A DNA stretch of 64,000 nt. It comes from Flavobacterium phycosphaerae. GTDB taxonomy: Bacteria; Bacteroidota; Bacteroidia; Flavobacteriales; Flavobacteriaceae. Where the stretch lies: positions 278,501-342,500 of the forward strand of contig NZ_JAAATZ010000001.1 of the NCBI RefSeq assembly GCF_010119235.1, read 5' to 3'. Below are positions 37,253 through 46,129 of the stretch, piece by piece. A program made the position numbers and the translations under genes. Numbering within the stretch: the stretch's first letter is position 1; each line of letters begins with the position of its first letter. The notes beneath the pieces are model-generated. The model was not told the DNA's origin. It worked only from the letters and a program-made list of their open reading frames with translations, and did no database searches.

Positions 37253-38509
37253 CTAAACAATCATTCCGGCGGCTACGGTTTCATTGGTAGCATCATCAAT
37301 AAGGATAATACTTCCGGTGATTCTGTTTTCACGATAAGAATCCAACATCAATCGCTGGGTACAACGAATAGTCACTCGGGCAATATCATTCATTTTCAAT
37401 TCTTTATCCTCTTCTAATCGGTGATAGGAATTGATATCAATTTTATACACTACATTTTTAATGATAGCTTTTTGTTCGTTACTCGTATGCATAATGGTAT
37501 ACTTGGCATTCGGGCGGGCTGAACCGTTATTGAACCAACACAACATTACATCAAACTCTTGTTGCATTTCCGGTTGGTTGTTGGTTTTTACCAGCATATC
37601 GCCTCTACCTACATCAATATCATCTTCTAAAGTTATGGAAACCGACATTGGAGCAAAAGCTTCTTCAACTTCTTTATCTCCGGCATTAATCGATTTAATT
37701 TTAGAAACAAAGCCCGAAGGTAAAACAGTAATTGAATCACCTACTCGGTAAATTCCACCGGCAATTCTACCGGCATACCCGCGGTAATCGATAAAGCCTT
37801 CGCTTTGTGGACGCAATACGGTTTGCACCGGAAAACGAGCGTCAATTTTATTGATATCACTACTGATGTGTAGGGTTTCCAGTAAATGCAATAAAGGAGA
37901 ATCCTGATACCAATCCATATTTTCAGAACGGTTGACCACATTGTCACCATCCAAAGCACTAATCGGAATAAAGCGAATATCTTTTATATTTAATTTTGAT
38001 GAAAACTCTTCAAACTGGTTAACGATAGTGTTAAAAACAGTTTCCGAATAATCCACCAAATCCATTTTGTTTACACAAACAATGATGTGTGGAATTTGCA
38101 ATAATGAAGCTATAAAAGCGTGTCTTTTGGTTTGTTCAATCACACCATGACGGGCGTCAATCAAGACAATAGCGGCATTGGCTGTTGAAGCTCCGGTAAC
38201 CATATTACGGGTATACTGAATGTGTCCCGGTGTATCGGCAATGATGAATTTACGTTTGGGTGTAGTGAAATAACGGTACGCTACATCAATGGTAATTCCT
38301 TGCTCACGCTCATCGCGAAGTCCGTCAGTAAACAACGCCAAGTCTACCCCAGCATGACCTTTACGTTTACTGGTGGTTTCAATGGCTTCTAACTGGTCTT
38401 CAAAAATAGATTTTGAATCATATAACAATCGTCCTATCAGTGTGCTTTTTCCGTCGTCAACACTCCCGGCTGTGGTAAAGCGCAATAATTGGTTAGTATC
38501 TATAATCAT
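37253..38509 (-). CDS. cysN: Sulfate adenylyltransferase, GTPase subunit (CysN)
   Basis: The protein has 418 residues. An elongation-factor-like GTPase domain shows G1 AGSVDDGKST (14-23), G3 ADTPGH (91-96) and G4 NKMD (147-150), with the CysN-typical LRDEREQGITIDVAYRYF (64-81). Two beta-barrel domains follow. With CysD it forms ATP sulfurylase, making APS from sulfate and ATP at the cost of GTP. There is no fused APS kinase at the C-terminus; that activity is supplied by the separate cysC gene. It sits between cysD and the flippase fusion gene in the polysaccharide operon. Confidence 0.95.
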   Translation of the reverse strand: MIIDTNQLLRFTTAGSVDDGKSTLIGRLLYDSKSIFEDQLEAIETTSKRKGHAGVDLALFTDGLRDEREQGITIDVAYRYFTTPKRKFIIADTPGHIQYTRNMVTGASTANAAIVLIDARHGVIEQTKRHAFIASLLQIPHIIVCVNKMDLVDYSETVFNTIVNQFEEFSSKLNIKDIRFIPISALDGDNVVNRSENMDWYQDSPLLHLLETLHISSDINKIDARFPVQTVLRPQSEGFIDYRGYAGRIAGGIYRVGDSITVLPSGFVSKIKSINAGDKEVEEAFAPMSVSITLEDDIDVGRGDMLVKTNNQPEMQQEFDVMLCWFNNGSARPNAKYTIMHTSNEQKAIIKNVVYKIDINSYHRLEEDKELKMNDIARVTIRCTQRLMLDSYRENRITGSIILIDDATNETVAAGMIV

Positions 38510-38551
38510 GATGTTCTGAAAATTAATGTTGTTTTGTTTTTGTTTTGAATT

Positions 38552-39457
38552 TTAGAAATACCCTTCTCTTTTTCGATCTTCCATGGCTGATTCTGAGCGT
38601 TTATCATCGGCTCTGTTTCCTCTTTCGGTATGACGCAAAGAAGCCACTTCGGCAACGATTTTTTCCAAAGTATCCGCATCAGATTCTATACCACCGGTAA
38701 TGGTGATATCGCCCAAAGTTCTGAAGCGGATTTTCTTAGTATGAATTTCTTCTGTCCCATCAAGGATTAAGTATTCTGATTTTGGAATCCAAGAATTATT
38801 TCTCCAAAGCACTTCTCTTTCGTGAGCGAAATACAACGAAGGAATCGCAATATTCTCTCTTTTAATGTAGTTCCAAACGTCCATCTCTGTCCAGTTACTG
38901 ATTGGGAATGCTCTGAAGTGTTCGCCTTCAAAATATTTTCCGTTCAATAAATTCCACAATTCCGGTCTTTGGTTTTTAGGATCCCATTGACCAAAATCAT
39001 CTCTGTGCGAAAAGAAACGTTCTTTGGCTCTGGCTTTTTCTTCATCACGACGTCCACCTCCAATAGCGCAATCAATTTTATGACTTTCGATAGCATCTAA
39101 AAGTGTGGTGGTTTGCAATGCGTTTCTATTGGCATTTTTCCCTCTTTCTTCTAAAACTCTACCGGTATCAATAGATTCCTGAACCGAACCTACCAATAAA
39201 GTAGCGCCCAATTCGGCAATCAAATCATCTCTGAATTGTATCGTTTCCGGGAAATTGTGTCCGGTATCAATGTGCATTAAGGCAAACGGAATTTTAGACG
39301 GATAGAAGGCTTTTTTGGCTAAATGTGCCACTACTATAGAATCTTTTCCTCCCGAAAAAAGGATTACGGGATTTTGAAATTGCGCCCATACTTCACGTAA
39401 AATGAAGATGGCTTCTGACTCTAACTCGTCTAAATAATTTAAATAAAATTTACTCAT
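38552..39457 (-). CDS. cysD: Sulfate adenylyltransferase, catalytic subunit (CysD)
   Basis: The 301-residue protein is of the PAPS-reductase-like (PP-loop) superfamily. NPVILFSGGKDSIVVAHLA (about 29-47) is the ATP-pyrophosphatase loop. The family-specific region GGGRRDEEKARAKERFFSHR (about 138-157) and C-terminal ADDKRSESAMEDRKREGYF are typical of CysD. It catalyses APS formation together with CysN, which is encoded 42 bp downstream. Its ATG overlaps the end of cysC by 8 bp. No cysH or sulfite reductase gene is in the window, so the APS is more likely used for sulfation than for assimilation. Confidence 0.95.
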   Translation of the reverse strand: MSKFYLNYLDELESEAIFILREVWAQFQNPVILFSGGKDSIVVAHLAKKAFYPSKIPFALMHIDTGHNFPETIQFRDDLIAELGATLLVGSVQESIDTGRVLEERGKNANRNALQTTTLLDAIESHKIDCAIGGGRRDEEKARAKERFFSHRDDFGQWDPKNQRPELWNLLNGKYFEGEHFRAFPISNWTEMDVWNYIKRENIAIPSLYFAHEREVLWRNNSWIPKSEYLILDGTEEIHTKKIRFRTLGDITITGGIESDADTLEKIVAEVASLRHTERGNRADDKRSESAMEDRKREGYF

Positions 39458-40055
39458 TGCTGTATGTTTCTATTTTATGCTTGACAAAAGTAATAACTTT
39501 TTCTACGGCATCGGGGATGCTGTCGGTTTCTGTTTTAATCCAAATGGCAGGATTAGTTGGTTTCTCGTACGGGGCATCAATACCTGTGAAGTTGGGAATC
39601 AGACCTTTTCGGGCTTTTTGATACAATCCTTTGACGTCTCTACGTTCACATTCTTCTAAACTGGTATCAACAAAAATTTCAATAAAATCTTTTTCGCCAA
39701 TGATTTCTTTCACCATTTTTCTGTCTTTTTCCAAAGGGGATACAAAAGCGGCTACGGTTATCATTCCGGCATCGACAAAAAGTTTAGCGATTTCGGCTGT
39801 ACGGCGCAGGTTTTCATTTCGATCAGATTCCGTAAAACCTAATCCGGCATTTATACCACCTCTCAGATTATCGCCATCCAAGGTGTAGGTTCTTAAATTT
39901 AGTTGAAAAAGAGCCTGTTCTACTGCTTCGGCTATAGTAGATTTCCCCGAACCTGAAAGTCCGGTAAACCAAAGTACCATAGAAGGGTGTTGGTTTAACT
40001 GATTTCTGGATTCGCGGGTAACCGAATAGTTTTGTTGTGTAATGTTATTACTCAT
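39450..40055 (-). CDS. cysC: Adenylylsulfate kinase (CysC)
   Basis: The 201-residue protein contains LWFTGLSGSGKSTIAEAVEQ (28-47) with the P-loop GLSGSGKST (32-40). It also has DGDNLRGGINAGLGF (about 60-74) and the FVDTSLEECERRDVKGLY segment (about 128-145) typical of APS kinases. It phosphorylates APS to PAPS, the sulfate donor for the three sulfotransferase-like proteins encoded further down the operon. It overlaps the preceding double-DUF2061 gene by 8 bp. Confidence 0.95.
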   Translation of the reverse strand: MSNNITQQNYSVTRESRNQLNQHPSMVLWFTGLSGSGKSTIAEAVEQALFQLNLRTYTLDGDNLRGGINAGLGFTESDRNENLRRTAEIAKLFVDAGMITVAAFVSPLEKDRKMVKEIIGEKDFIEIFVDTSLEECERRDVKGLYQKARKGLIPNFTGIDAPYEKPTNPAIWIKTETDSIPDAVEKVITFVKHKIETYSNE

Positions 40056-40521
40056 TGGCTGCTTTTATAGGTTCAACTATAGGTTCTTCAACGGTTATAG
40101 GCTCTACTTTTGGCAACCCAAATTTACTGCGATACCAAACGCGTTCGTGAATATAATACAAAATCATTTTGGTACTAACTTCGGCCAAGCCAACTTTCAA
40201 ACCAATAAACGGATTGCCGGAAATAAACCAGGCTACCATCATAGTATCCATAGAACCCACCAAACGCCAAGTGACTGTTTTAGCAAAATGGCGCTTTTTG
40301 CTTTCTCTTAAAATACCTTCTTTAGACAAATTGATTTTGTACCAAACTCTTTCGTGCAAATAATACAAAATGAATTTAGTGGCAAACTCAGTCATCCCAA
40401 TCTTAAACCCAATCATAGGATTCCCCGAAATGAACCACGCCAACAGCATGGTATCTATCGTACCAATAACACGCCAAGTAATGGCTTTGGCAATATGGCG
40501 CTTGTGTGATTTATCAATCAT
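40048..40521 (-). CDS. Tandem-duplicated DUF2061 membrane protein
   Basis: The 157-residue protein is made of two copies of a roughly 58-residue unit (about 5-62 and 72-129). Each has the pattern KRH.AK..TWR..G..DTM..AWFISGNP and ends YYLHERVWY or YYIHERVWY. This is the DUF2061 domain, predicted as two short membrane helices per unit. A polar tail rich in Glu/Pro/Ile follows. The function is unknown. DUF2061 proteins are known to occur next to, or fused with, sulfate-activation enzymes, and here it lies exactly between cysQ and cysC, overlapping both. A role in sulfate entry or in anchoring PAPS synthesis at the membrane is speculation from context. Confidence 0.85.
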   Translation of the reverse strand: MIDKSHKRHIAKAITWRVIGTIDTMLLAWFISGNPMIGFKIGMTEFATKFILYYLHERVWYKINLSKEGILRESKKRHFAKTVTWRLVGSMDTMMVAWFISGNPFIGLKVGLAEVSTKMILYYIHERVWYRSKFGLPKVEPITVEEPIVEPIKAANE

Positions 40522-41326
40522 TGGTTATCGAGAAATAAGGGTTTAATAAATTTTCTTTGTTGTATTGTAATTCAGTAGTTGAATTTTGTTGCAGTACTTT
40601 TAATCCGGCGGCATTGCAAATGGCATGACCGGCCGCTATGTCCCATTCCATAGTGGGAGCAAATCTCGGATAAACATCTGCGGTACCTTCGGCAACCAAG
40701 CATAATTTTAAGGAACTCCCTTTTGAAATAATGGCTACTTTTTTACCCGATTGTTGTTCCAATTGCGTCATAAAAGTGGTTGTTTCCTCATTCATGTGCG
40801 AGCGACTTCCCACTACACGCAGTTCATTTTCATCTTTTTTCGGGGCAATATTTTGACTATTCTTGATAATATCAGCTGCTGTAGTATCGGCTGTTGTTAT
40901 GAATTTAAAGGCTTTTTTTTCATCTACTAAACCATAATATAATTCGTTTAGTGCCGGAGCAAAGATGACGCCGAATTTAGGCTTCCCGTTTTCGACTAAA
41001 GCTATATTAACGGTAAACTCATCGTTCTTTTTGATAAATTCTTTGGTTCCATCAAGTGGATCAACTATCCAGCAGGTATTCCAGTTTTTACGTACATCAT
41101 ACGGAAGTTGCTTGGTTTCTTCACTGATAATCGGTATTCCGAAAGGTTTTAGTTTAGCTTCAATACAAGTATTGGCCTGTTGATCGGCCACGGTTAAAGG
41201 GGATTCATCTTCTTTGAAAACCACTTCGATTTCATTGGTATAAATTTTCATGATAACCGCACCGGCTTCTAATGCCGCGTCGATTGCTGTTTCAATCCAA
41301 AGTGAATTTACAGATGAATTTGTCAT
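40514..41326 (-). CDS. cysQ: 3'(2'),5'-bisphosphate nucleotidase (CysQ)
   Basis: The 270-residue protein is of the inositol-monophosphatase-like superfamily. ISEE (67-70) and WIVDPLDGTKEFIKK (86-100) provide the metal-binding Glu and the Asp-Pro-Leu-Asp-Gly-Thr motif. EWDIAAGHAI (about 227) supplies the C-terminal Asp. CysQ hydrolyses PAP, the inhibitory by-product of PAPS-dependent sulfotransferases, to AMP and phosphate. Its place in an operon with sulfotransferases fits a recycling role. It overlaps the DUF2061 gene by 8 bp. Confidence 0.93.
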   Translation of the reverse strand: MTNSSVNSLWIETAIDAALEAGAVIMKIYTNEIEVVFKEDESPLTVADQQANTCIEAKLKPFGIPIISEETKQLPYDVRKNWNTCWIVDPLDGTKEFIKKNDEFTVNIALVENGKPKFGVIFAPALNELYYGLVDEKKAFKFITTADTTAADIIKNSQNIAPKKDENELRVVGSRSHMNEETTTFMTQLEQQSGKKVAIISKGSSLKLCLVAEGTADVYPRFAPTMEWDIAAGHAICNAAGLKVLQQNSTTELQYNKENLLNPYFSITND

Positions 41327-41327
41327 A

Positions 41328-42377
41328 TTAATGATATTGTTTGTCGTAATAGTTTTGGTACTCGCCCGAAGTCACATTTTTCAACCAAACTTCATTGGCT
41401 AAATACCAGTCTATAGTTTTTTCCAATCCTTGTTCAAAAGTTACGGAAGGTTTCCATCCCAGTTCTTTATTTATTTTTGAAGCATCGATGGCGTAACGCA
41501 AATCATGTCCCGGACGGTCTTTCACATAGGTAATCAATTGGGCTGATTCTCCTTCGGAACGGCCTAATTTCTTATCCATTTGTTGGCAAAGCAATTTAAC
41601 TAAGTCAATATTTTGCCATTCATTGAAGCCACCAATATTGTAGGTTTCATGATTTTTACCTTCATGAAAAACTAAATCAATCGCTACTGCGTGATCCTCT
41701 ACAAAAAGCCAATCGCGAGTATATTTTCCATCGCCATAAACCGGCAAAGGTTTGTTATTGATAATATTATTAATGAAAAGCGGAATCAATTTCTCCGGAA
41801 AGTGATTTGGCCCGTAATTATTGGAACAATTGGTAATTACATAAGGTAAACCATAAGTTTCTCCATAGGCACGCACAAAATGATCCGAACTGGCTTTTGA
41901 GGCAGAGTACGGGGAATTCGGGTCGTAAGGAGTGGTTTCGGTAAATAATCCTGTTGCGCCTAAACTTCCGTAAACCTCATCGGTTGATATATGATAGAAT
42001 CGTTTTCCTTCAAAATTATCTTTCCAAATGGTTTTAGCGGCATTGAGCAGATTCATTGTTCCTATAACATTGGTTTTTACAAATGCCAACGGATCAGTAA
42101 TGGAACGATCAACATGCGATTCAGCAGCTAAGTGCAATACGCCTTCAAACTGATATTTTTGAAATAAGTCATTGATAAAATCAGCATCCGTGATATCGCC
42201 TTTTACAAAAGTATAATTAGCCGAATCTTCAATATCGGCAATATTTTCAAGGTTTCCGGCATAAGTCAGTGCATCAAGATTAAAAATATGATACGACGGG
42301 TACTTAGTCACAAAACGTCTGACAACATGTGAACCAATGAATCCGGCACCTCCTGTAATTAATATCTTTTTACCCAC
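41328..42377 (-). CDS. rfbB: dTDP-glucose 4,6-dehydratase (RfbB)
   Basis: The 349-residue extended short-chain dehydrogenase shows the NAD loop [11 protein letters not shown] (7-17), dehydratase-specific STDEVYG (131-137, with Thr-Asp-Glu) and catalytic YSASK (157-161). It converts dTDP-glucose to dTDP-4-keto-6-deoxyglucose. The start is GTG at 42377; an in-frame stop lies a few codons upstream and no ATG is available. rfbA, rfbC and rfbD are not in the window, so the final sugar made from this intermediate cannot be told. The product may be completed by genes elsewhere. Confidence 0.93.
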   Translation of the reverse strand: MGKKILITGGAGFIGSHVVRRFVTKYPSYHIFNLDALTYAGNLENIADIEDSANYTFVKGDITDADFINDLFQKYQFEGVLHLAAESHVDRSITDPLAFVKTNVIGTMNLLNAAKTIWKDNFEGKRFYHISTDEVYGSLGATGLFTETTPYDPNSPYSASKASSDHFVRAYGETYGLPYVITNCSNNYGPNHFPEKLIPLFINNIINNKPLPVYGDGKYTRDWLFVEDHAVAIDLVFHEGKNHETYNIGGFNEWQNIDLVKLLCQQMDKKLGRSEGESAQLITYVKDRPGHDLRYAIDASKINKELGWKPSVTFEQGLEKTIDWYLANEVWLKNVTSGEYQNYYDKQYH

Positions 42378-42424
42378 GATTTTATTATTGTTTTTTTAGT
42401 GTTCGTGAACCTTGCGGTTTCATA

Positions 42425-43702
42425 TTATAATTTTCCGTCTGCTTTTTCTTTTAAAACTCCTTTTACATCAAATAAGACGCTGTTGGCTTTTTTCAACTTT
42501 GAAAAATCGAGCGTTTCAAATTCTTTATGGGACACCCCTAATACCAATGCGTCATACGTATCATTAGGCAATTGATTAGTGGTTTTAAGGTTGTACTCGT
42601 GCCATACTTCTTCCGGTTTGGCCCAAGGATCAAAAATGGTAACTTCCATACCGTAATCGGTCAAAGCTGTTACTACATCTACAATTTTGGTATTGCGAAC
42701 ATCGGGACAATTTTCTTTGAACGTAAAGCCCAACATCAATAATTTGGCTCCGTTAATGGCAATCCCTTTTTTAATCATCAGCTTGACCACTTGTGAAGCC
42801 ACATATTCGCCCATGCTGTCATTTAATCGTCTTCCGGCTAAAATAATTTCGGGATGATATCCTTTTTCCTGAGCTTTTTGCGCCAGATAGTACGGATCAA
42901 CTCCTATACAATGTCCACCAACCAAGCCCGGTTTAAAGGGAAGAAAATTCCATTTGGTTCCGGCTGCTTCTAAAACGGCATGCGTATCAATTTCTAATAA
43001 ATTGAAAATTTTAGCCAATTCATTTACAAAAGCGATATTGATATCACGCTGAGAATTTTCGATTACTTTGGCCGCTTCGGCAACTTTGATGCTTGGTGCT
43101 AAATGGGTTCCGGCTGTGATAACCGATTTGTATAAATTATTCACTTTCTGTCCGATTTCCGGCGTTGATCCGGAAGTGACTTTTAGTATTTTTTCGACGG
43201 TATGTTCTTTATCTCCCGGATTGATTCGTTCCGGCGAGTAGCCTGCAAAAAAATCTACATTGAATTTCAATCCGCTTATTTTTTCTAAAACCGGAATACA
43301 TTCTTCCTCGGTAACTCCGGGATAAACAGTAGATTCATAGATTACGATATCGCCTTTTTTCAACACCTTTCCAACCGTTTCGCTTGATTTATACAGTGGT
43401 GTCAAATCGGGACGGTTATTTTTATCTACCGGTGTCGGAACAGTTACTATGTAGTAATTACAGTCTTTTATATCGTCTAAATTATAGCTGCAAAAAAGTC
43501 CTTTGGTAGTTGATGGTATATTTACTAAAACCGCTTTTAAGGTTTGCTCATCAATTTCGAGGGTGGCATCTTTGCCTGAATTTAATTCTGCTATTCTGTT
43601 TTGGTTGATATCAAATCCAATGACTGAATATTGGGTAGCAAACAAGCGTGCCAGTGGTAAACCAACATATCCCAGTCCTATTATTGCAATTTTTGAATCC
43701 AT
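42425..43702 (-). CDS. Nucleotide-sugar 6-dehydrogenase, TviB/WbpO-like (UDP-HexNAc to uronic acid)
   Basis: The 425-residue three-domain UDP-sugar dehydrogenase has the NAD loop [12 protein letters not shown] (7-18), [18 protein letters not shown] (123-140) and catalytic Cys265 in [15 protein letters not shown]. The spacing and the [14 protein letters not shown] form are characteristic of the TviB/WbpA/WbpO branch, which acts on UDP-N-acetyl sugars, rather than UDP-glucose dehydrogenase. The adjacent C4-epimerase gene is of the matching TviC/WbpP type. Together they would supply UDP-N-acetylgalactosaminuronic acid or a related uronate, the acidic sugar of the polysaccharide. Confidence 0.88.
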   Translation of the reverse strand: MDSKIAIIGLGYVGLPLARLFATQYSVIGFDINQNRIAELNSGKDATLEIDEQTLKAVLVNIPSTTKGLFCSYNLDDIKDCNYYIVTVPTPVDKNNRPDLTPLYKSSETVGKVLKKGDIVIYESTVYPGVTEEECIPVLEKISGLKFNVDFFAGYSPERINPGDKEHTVEKILKVTSGSTPEIGQKVNNLYKSVITAGTHLAPSIKVAEAAKVIENSQRDINIAFVNELAKIFNLLEIDTHAVLEAAGTKWNFLPFKPGLVGGHCIGVDPYYLAQKAQEKGYHPEIILAGRRLNDSMGEYVASQVVKLMIKKGIAINGAKLLMLGFTFKENCPDVRNTKIVDVVTALTDYGMEVTIFDPWAKPEEVWHEYNLKTTNQLPNDTYDALVLGVSHKEFETLDFSKLKKANSVLFDVKGVLKEKADGKL

Positions 43703-43745
43703 ATATTTTTTAGAAAAATCTAAAATTTAATTTTGCTAATATAGT

Positions 43746-45140
43746 TTATTTAGAACCAATTGATTGGTAAACAAACCCGATTTCTCTCATTTTATTGGCG
43801 TCTAATAAGTTTCTACCGTCGAATATAAAAGCCGGTTTCAGCATATTGTCATAAATTTTTTGCCAATCGTATTCTTTAAACTCATCCCATTCTGTCAAAA
43901 TAGCTATGGCATGTGCATTTTGGCTAGCTACGTAAGCGTTGTTGAACGTTTTTATATATTTTTCGTTATCAGCAGATTTTCTTGTGTCAAGGTAATCCAA
44001 ATCAGACAACACCTGTTGATGAGAAACTTTTGGGTCATATAAAGCAATGGAAGCTTGTTCGTTTATCAAATCATCTGCCACATATATAGCGGCTGATTCG
44101 CGAGTATCATTGGTATCTTTTTTGAAAGCCCATCCTAAAAAGGTAATTTTTTTTCCGGAAACTGTATTGTAAAGAGTTTGGACAATATTTTGAGAGAAAC
44201 GCTTTTTTTGGTGATCATTCATAATGATAACCTGTTCCCAATAATTAGCAACTTCATTTAAACCGAAAGCTTTGGAGATGTATACCAAATTCAAGATATC
44301 TTTTTGGAAACAAGAACCGCCAAATCCAACTGAAGCTTTTAAAAATTTAGAACCGATACGGCTGTCCATTCCTATAGCTTTGGCTACTTCATTTACATTA
44401 GCTTCTGTTTTTTCACACAATTCAGAAATAGCATTGATAGAAGAAACTCTTTGTGCTAAAAAAGCATTGGCAGTTAGTTTTGATAATTCAGAAGACCAAA
44501 CATTGGTTTTTAAAATGCGGTCTTTAGGCACCCAATTAGAATATACTTCTACCAAAGCCTCAATGGCTTTTTGACCTTCCTGATTGGTTTCGCCACCAAT
44601 AAGTACTCGGTCCGGATTTAATAAATCAGCTACAGCGGTACCTTCGGCTAAAAATTCAGGGTTGGATAAAATTTGAAATTGCACTCTGTTTCCGGTATTG
44701 TCTAAAATGCTTTTTATGGCTTCAGCTGTTCTAACGGGCAAAGTTGATTTTTCAACAATGATTTTATCATTTTTGGCCACTCTGGCGATTTGACGCGCAC
44801 ATAATTCTATGTGTTTTAAATCAGCCGCCATTCCTTTTCCGGTACCGTAAGTTTTTGTTGGTGTGTTAACGGAGATGAAGATTAATTGAGCTTCATCAAT
44901 AGCTTTATCAACATCAGTAGAAAAAAACAAGTTTCTACCTCGAGCTGAAGCTACAATTTCATTTAAACCCGGTTCATAAATAGGGATATTATTAATGTCT
45001 TTATCATTCCAAGCCGCGATTCTTTTTTCATTTAAATCAACCACCGTGACTTTAATATGAGGGCATTTTTCAGCTATAACTGCCATCGTTGGTCCTCCAA
45101 CATAACCGGCACCGATACAACAAATGTTTGTAATCTTCAT
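43746..45140 (-). CDS. ugd: UDP-glucose 6-dehydrogenase
   Basis: The protein has 464 residues from the ATG at 45140 ([20 protein letters not shown]); a longer frame to 45173 overlaps the upstream gene and adds no conserved sequence. The NAD loop GAGYVGG is at 10-16. The catalytic Cys277 in [15 protein letters not shown] and the overall form match the animal-type UGDH branch. It oxidises UDP-glucose to UDP-glucuronate in two NAD-dependent steps. Two 6-dehydrogenases of different specificity in one operon point to two acidic sugars. Confidence 0.92.
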   Translation of the reverse strand: MKITNICCIGAGYVGGPTMAVIAEKCPHIKVTVVDLNEKRIAAWNDKDINNIPIYEPGLNEIVASARGRNLFFSTDVDKAIDEAQLIFISVNTPTKTYGTGKGMAADLKHIELCARQIARVAKNDKIIVEKSTLPVRTAEAIKSILDNTGNRVQFQILSNPEFLAEGTAVADLLNPDRVLIGGETNQEGQKAIEALVEVYSNWVPKDRILKTNVWSSELSKLTANAFLAQRVSSINAISELCEKTEANVNEVAKAIGMDSRIGSKFLKASVGFGGSCFQKDILNLVYISKAFGLNEVANYWEQVIIMNDHQKKRFSQNIVQTLYNTVSGKKITFLGWAFKKDTNDTRESAAIYVADDLINEQASIALYDPKVSHQQVLSDLDYLDTRKSADNEKYIKTFNNAYVASQNAHAIAILTEWDEFKEYDWQKIYDNMLKPAFIFDGRNLLDANKMREIGFVYQSIGSK

Positions 45141-45148
45141 TTTATTCT

Positions 45149-46129
45149 TTATTTCAAATTTTCCCAATACCATTTTACCGCTTCTTTCAAACCATCTTGA
45201 AATGGGAATTTGGGATTATAATTAAGTAATTTTTTTGCTTTTTCTATGCTAGCCAACGAATGTGGAATATCTCCAGCTCTATTTGGCCCATGTATCACGG
45301 GTATTTCGGCAATTTCTGAATCAAATTCGGAAAGATAGGTCTTTAAATAACTTACCATTTCATTCAGTGTGGTTCTGTCGCCAAAAGCGGTATTATAAAC
45401 CGTATTAACTGCTGCCGGATTGTCTGAAATCATAGCCAATTCATTCATTTGAATCACATTATCAATATAAGTGAAGTCTCTTGAATAATTGCCATCGCCA
45501 TTGATCACCGGACTTTCGTGTTGCATTAACTGCATAACAAATTTAGGAATCACGGCAGCATATGCTCCGTTAGGATCTTGACGTCTTCCAAAAACGTTAA
45601 AATAGCGCAACCCGATAGTTTCCATCCCATAGGTTTTACTGAATATCTCGGCGTATAATTCGTTTACATATTTAGTAATGGCATAGGGCGAAAGTGGTTT
45701 TCCTATGATGTCTTCTACTTTTGGTAAATTTTCCGAATCCCCGTAAGTTGATGAACTGGCAGCATAAATGAATCGTTTTACACCGGCATCACGGGAGGCA
45801 ATCAACATGTTCATGAATCCTGTAATGTTTACTTCATTGGTTGTAAACGGATCTTGTATAGAACGCGGCACCGAACCCAAGGCTGCCTGATGTAGTACAT
45901 AGTCTATATTTTTAACTGCTTTGGCACAAGTTTGCGGATCCCGAATGTCACCTTCCAGTAAAGTAAAGTTAGGGTTTGAAAAAAAGGCTTCAATATTATG
46001 ACGATGCCCTGTAGCAAAATTATCCAGACAGGTCACTTTGTAGGCTTTGGCTAAAAAATAGTCACAGAGATTAGAACCAATAAAACCAGCTCCACCCGTA
46101 ATGAGTATGGATGTATTATTGTTTGTCAT
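45149..46129 (-). CDS. UDP-N-acetylglucosamine C4-epimerase, WbpP/TviC-like
   Basis: The 326-residue SDR-type epimerase has the NAD loop [11 protein letters not shown] (10-20). [14 protein letters not shown] (81-94) and [15 protein letters not shown] (123-137) are typical of the WbpP/TviC group that interconverts UDP-GlcNAc and UDP-GalNAc or their uronates. Catalytic Tyr149 and Lys153 lie in [13 protein letters not shown]. Its start codon overlaps the stop of the upstream kinase gene by one base (TAATG). It probably works with the TviB-like dehydrogenase two genes downstream. Confidence 0.88.
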   Translation of the reverse strand: MTNNNTSILITGGAGFIGSNLCDYFLAKAYKVTCLDNFATGHRHNIEAFFSNPNFTLLEGDIRDPQTCAKAVKNIDYVLHQAALGSVPRSIQDPFTTNEVNITGFMNMLIASRDAGVKRFIYAASSSTYGDSENLPKVEDIIGKPLSPYAITKYVNELYAEIFSKTYGMETIGLRYFNVFGRRQDPNGAYAAVIPKFVMQLMQHESPVINGDGNYSRDFTYIDNVIQMNELAMISDNPAAVNTVYNTAFGDRTTLNEMVSYLKTYLSEFDSEIAEIPVIHGPNRAGDIPHSLASIEKAKKLLNYNPKFPFQDGLKEAVKWYWENLK

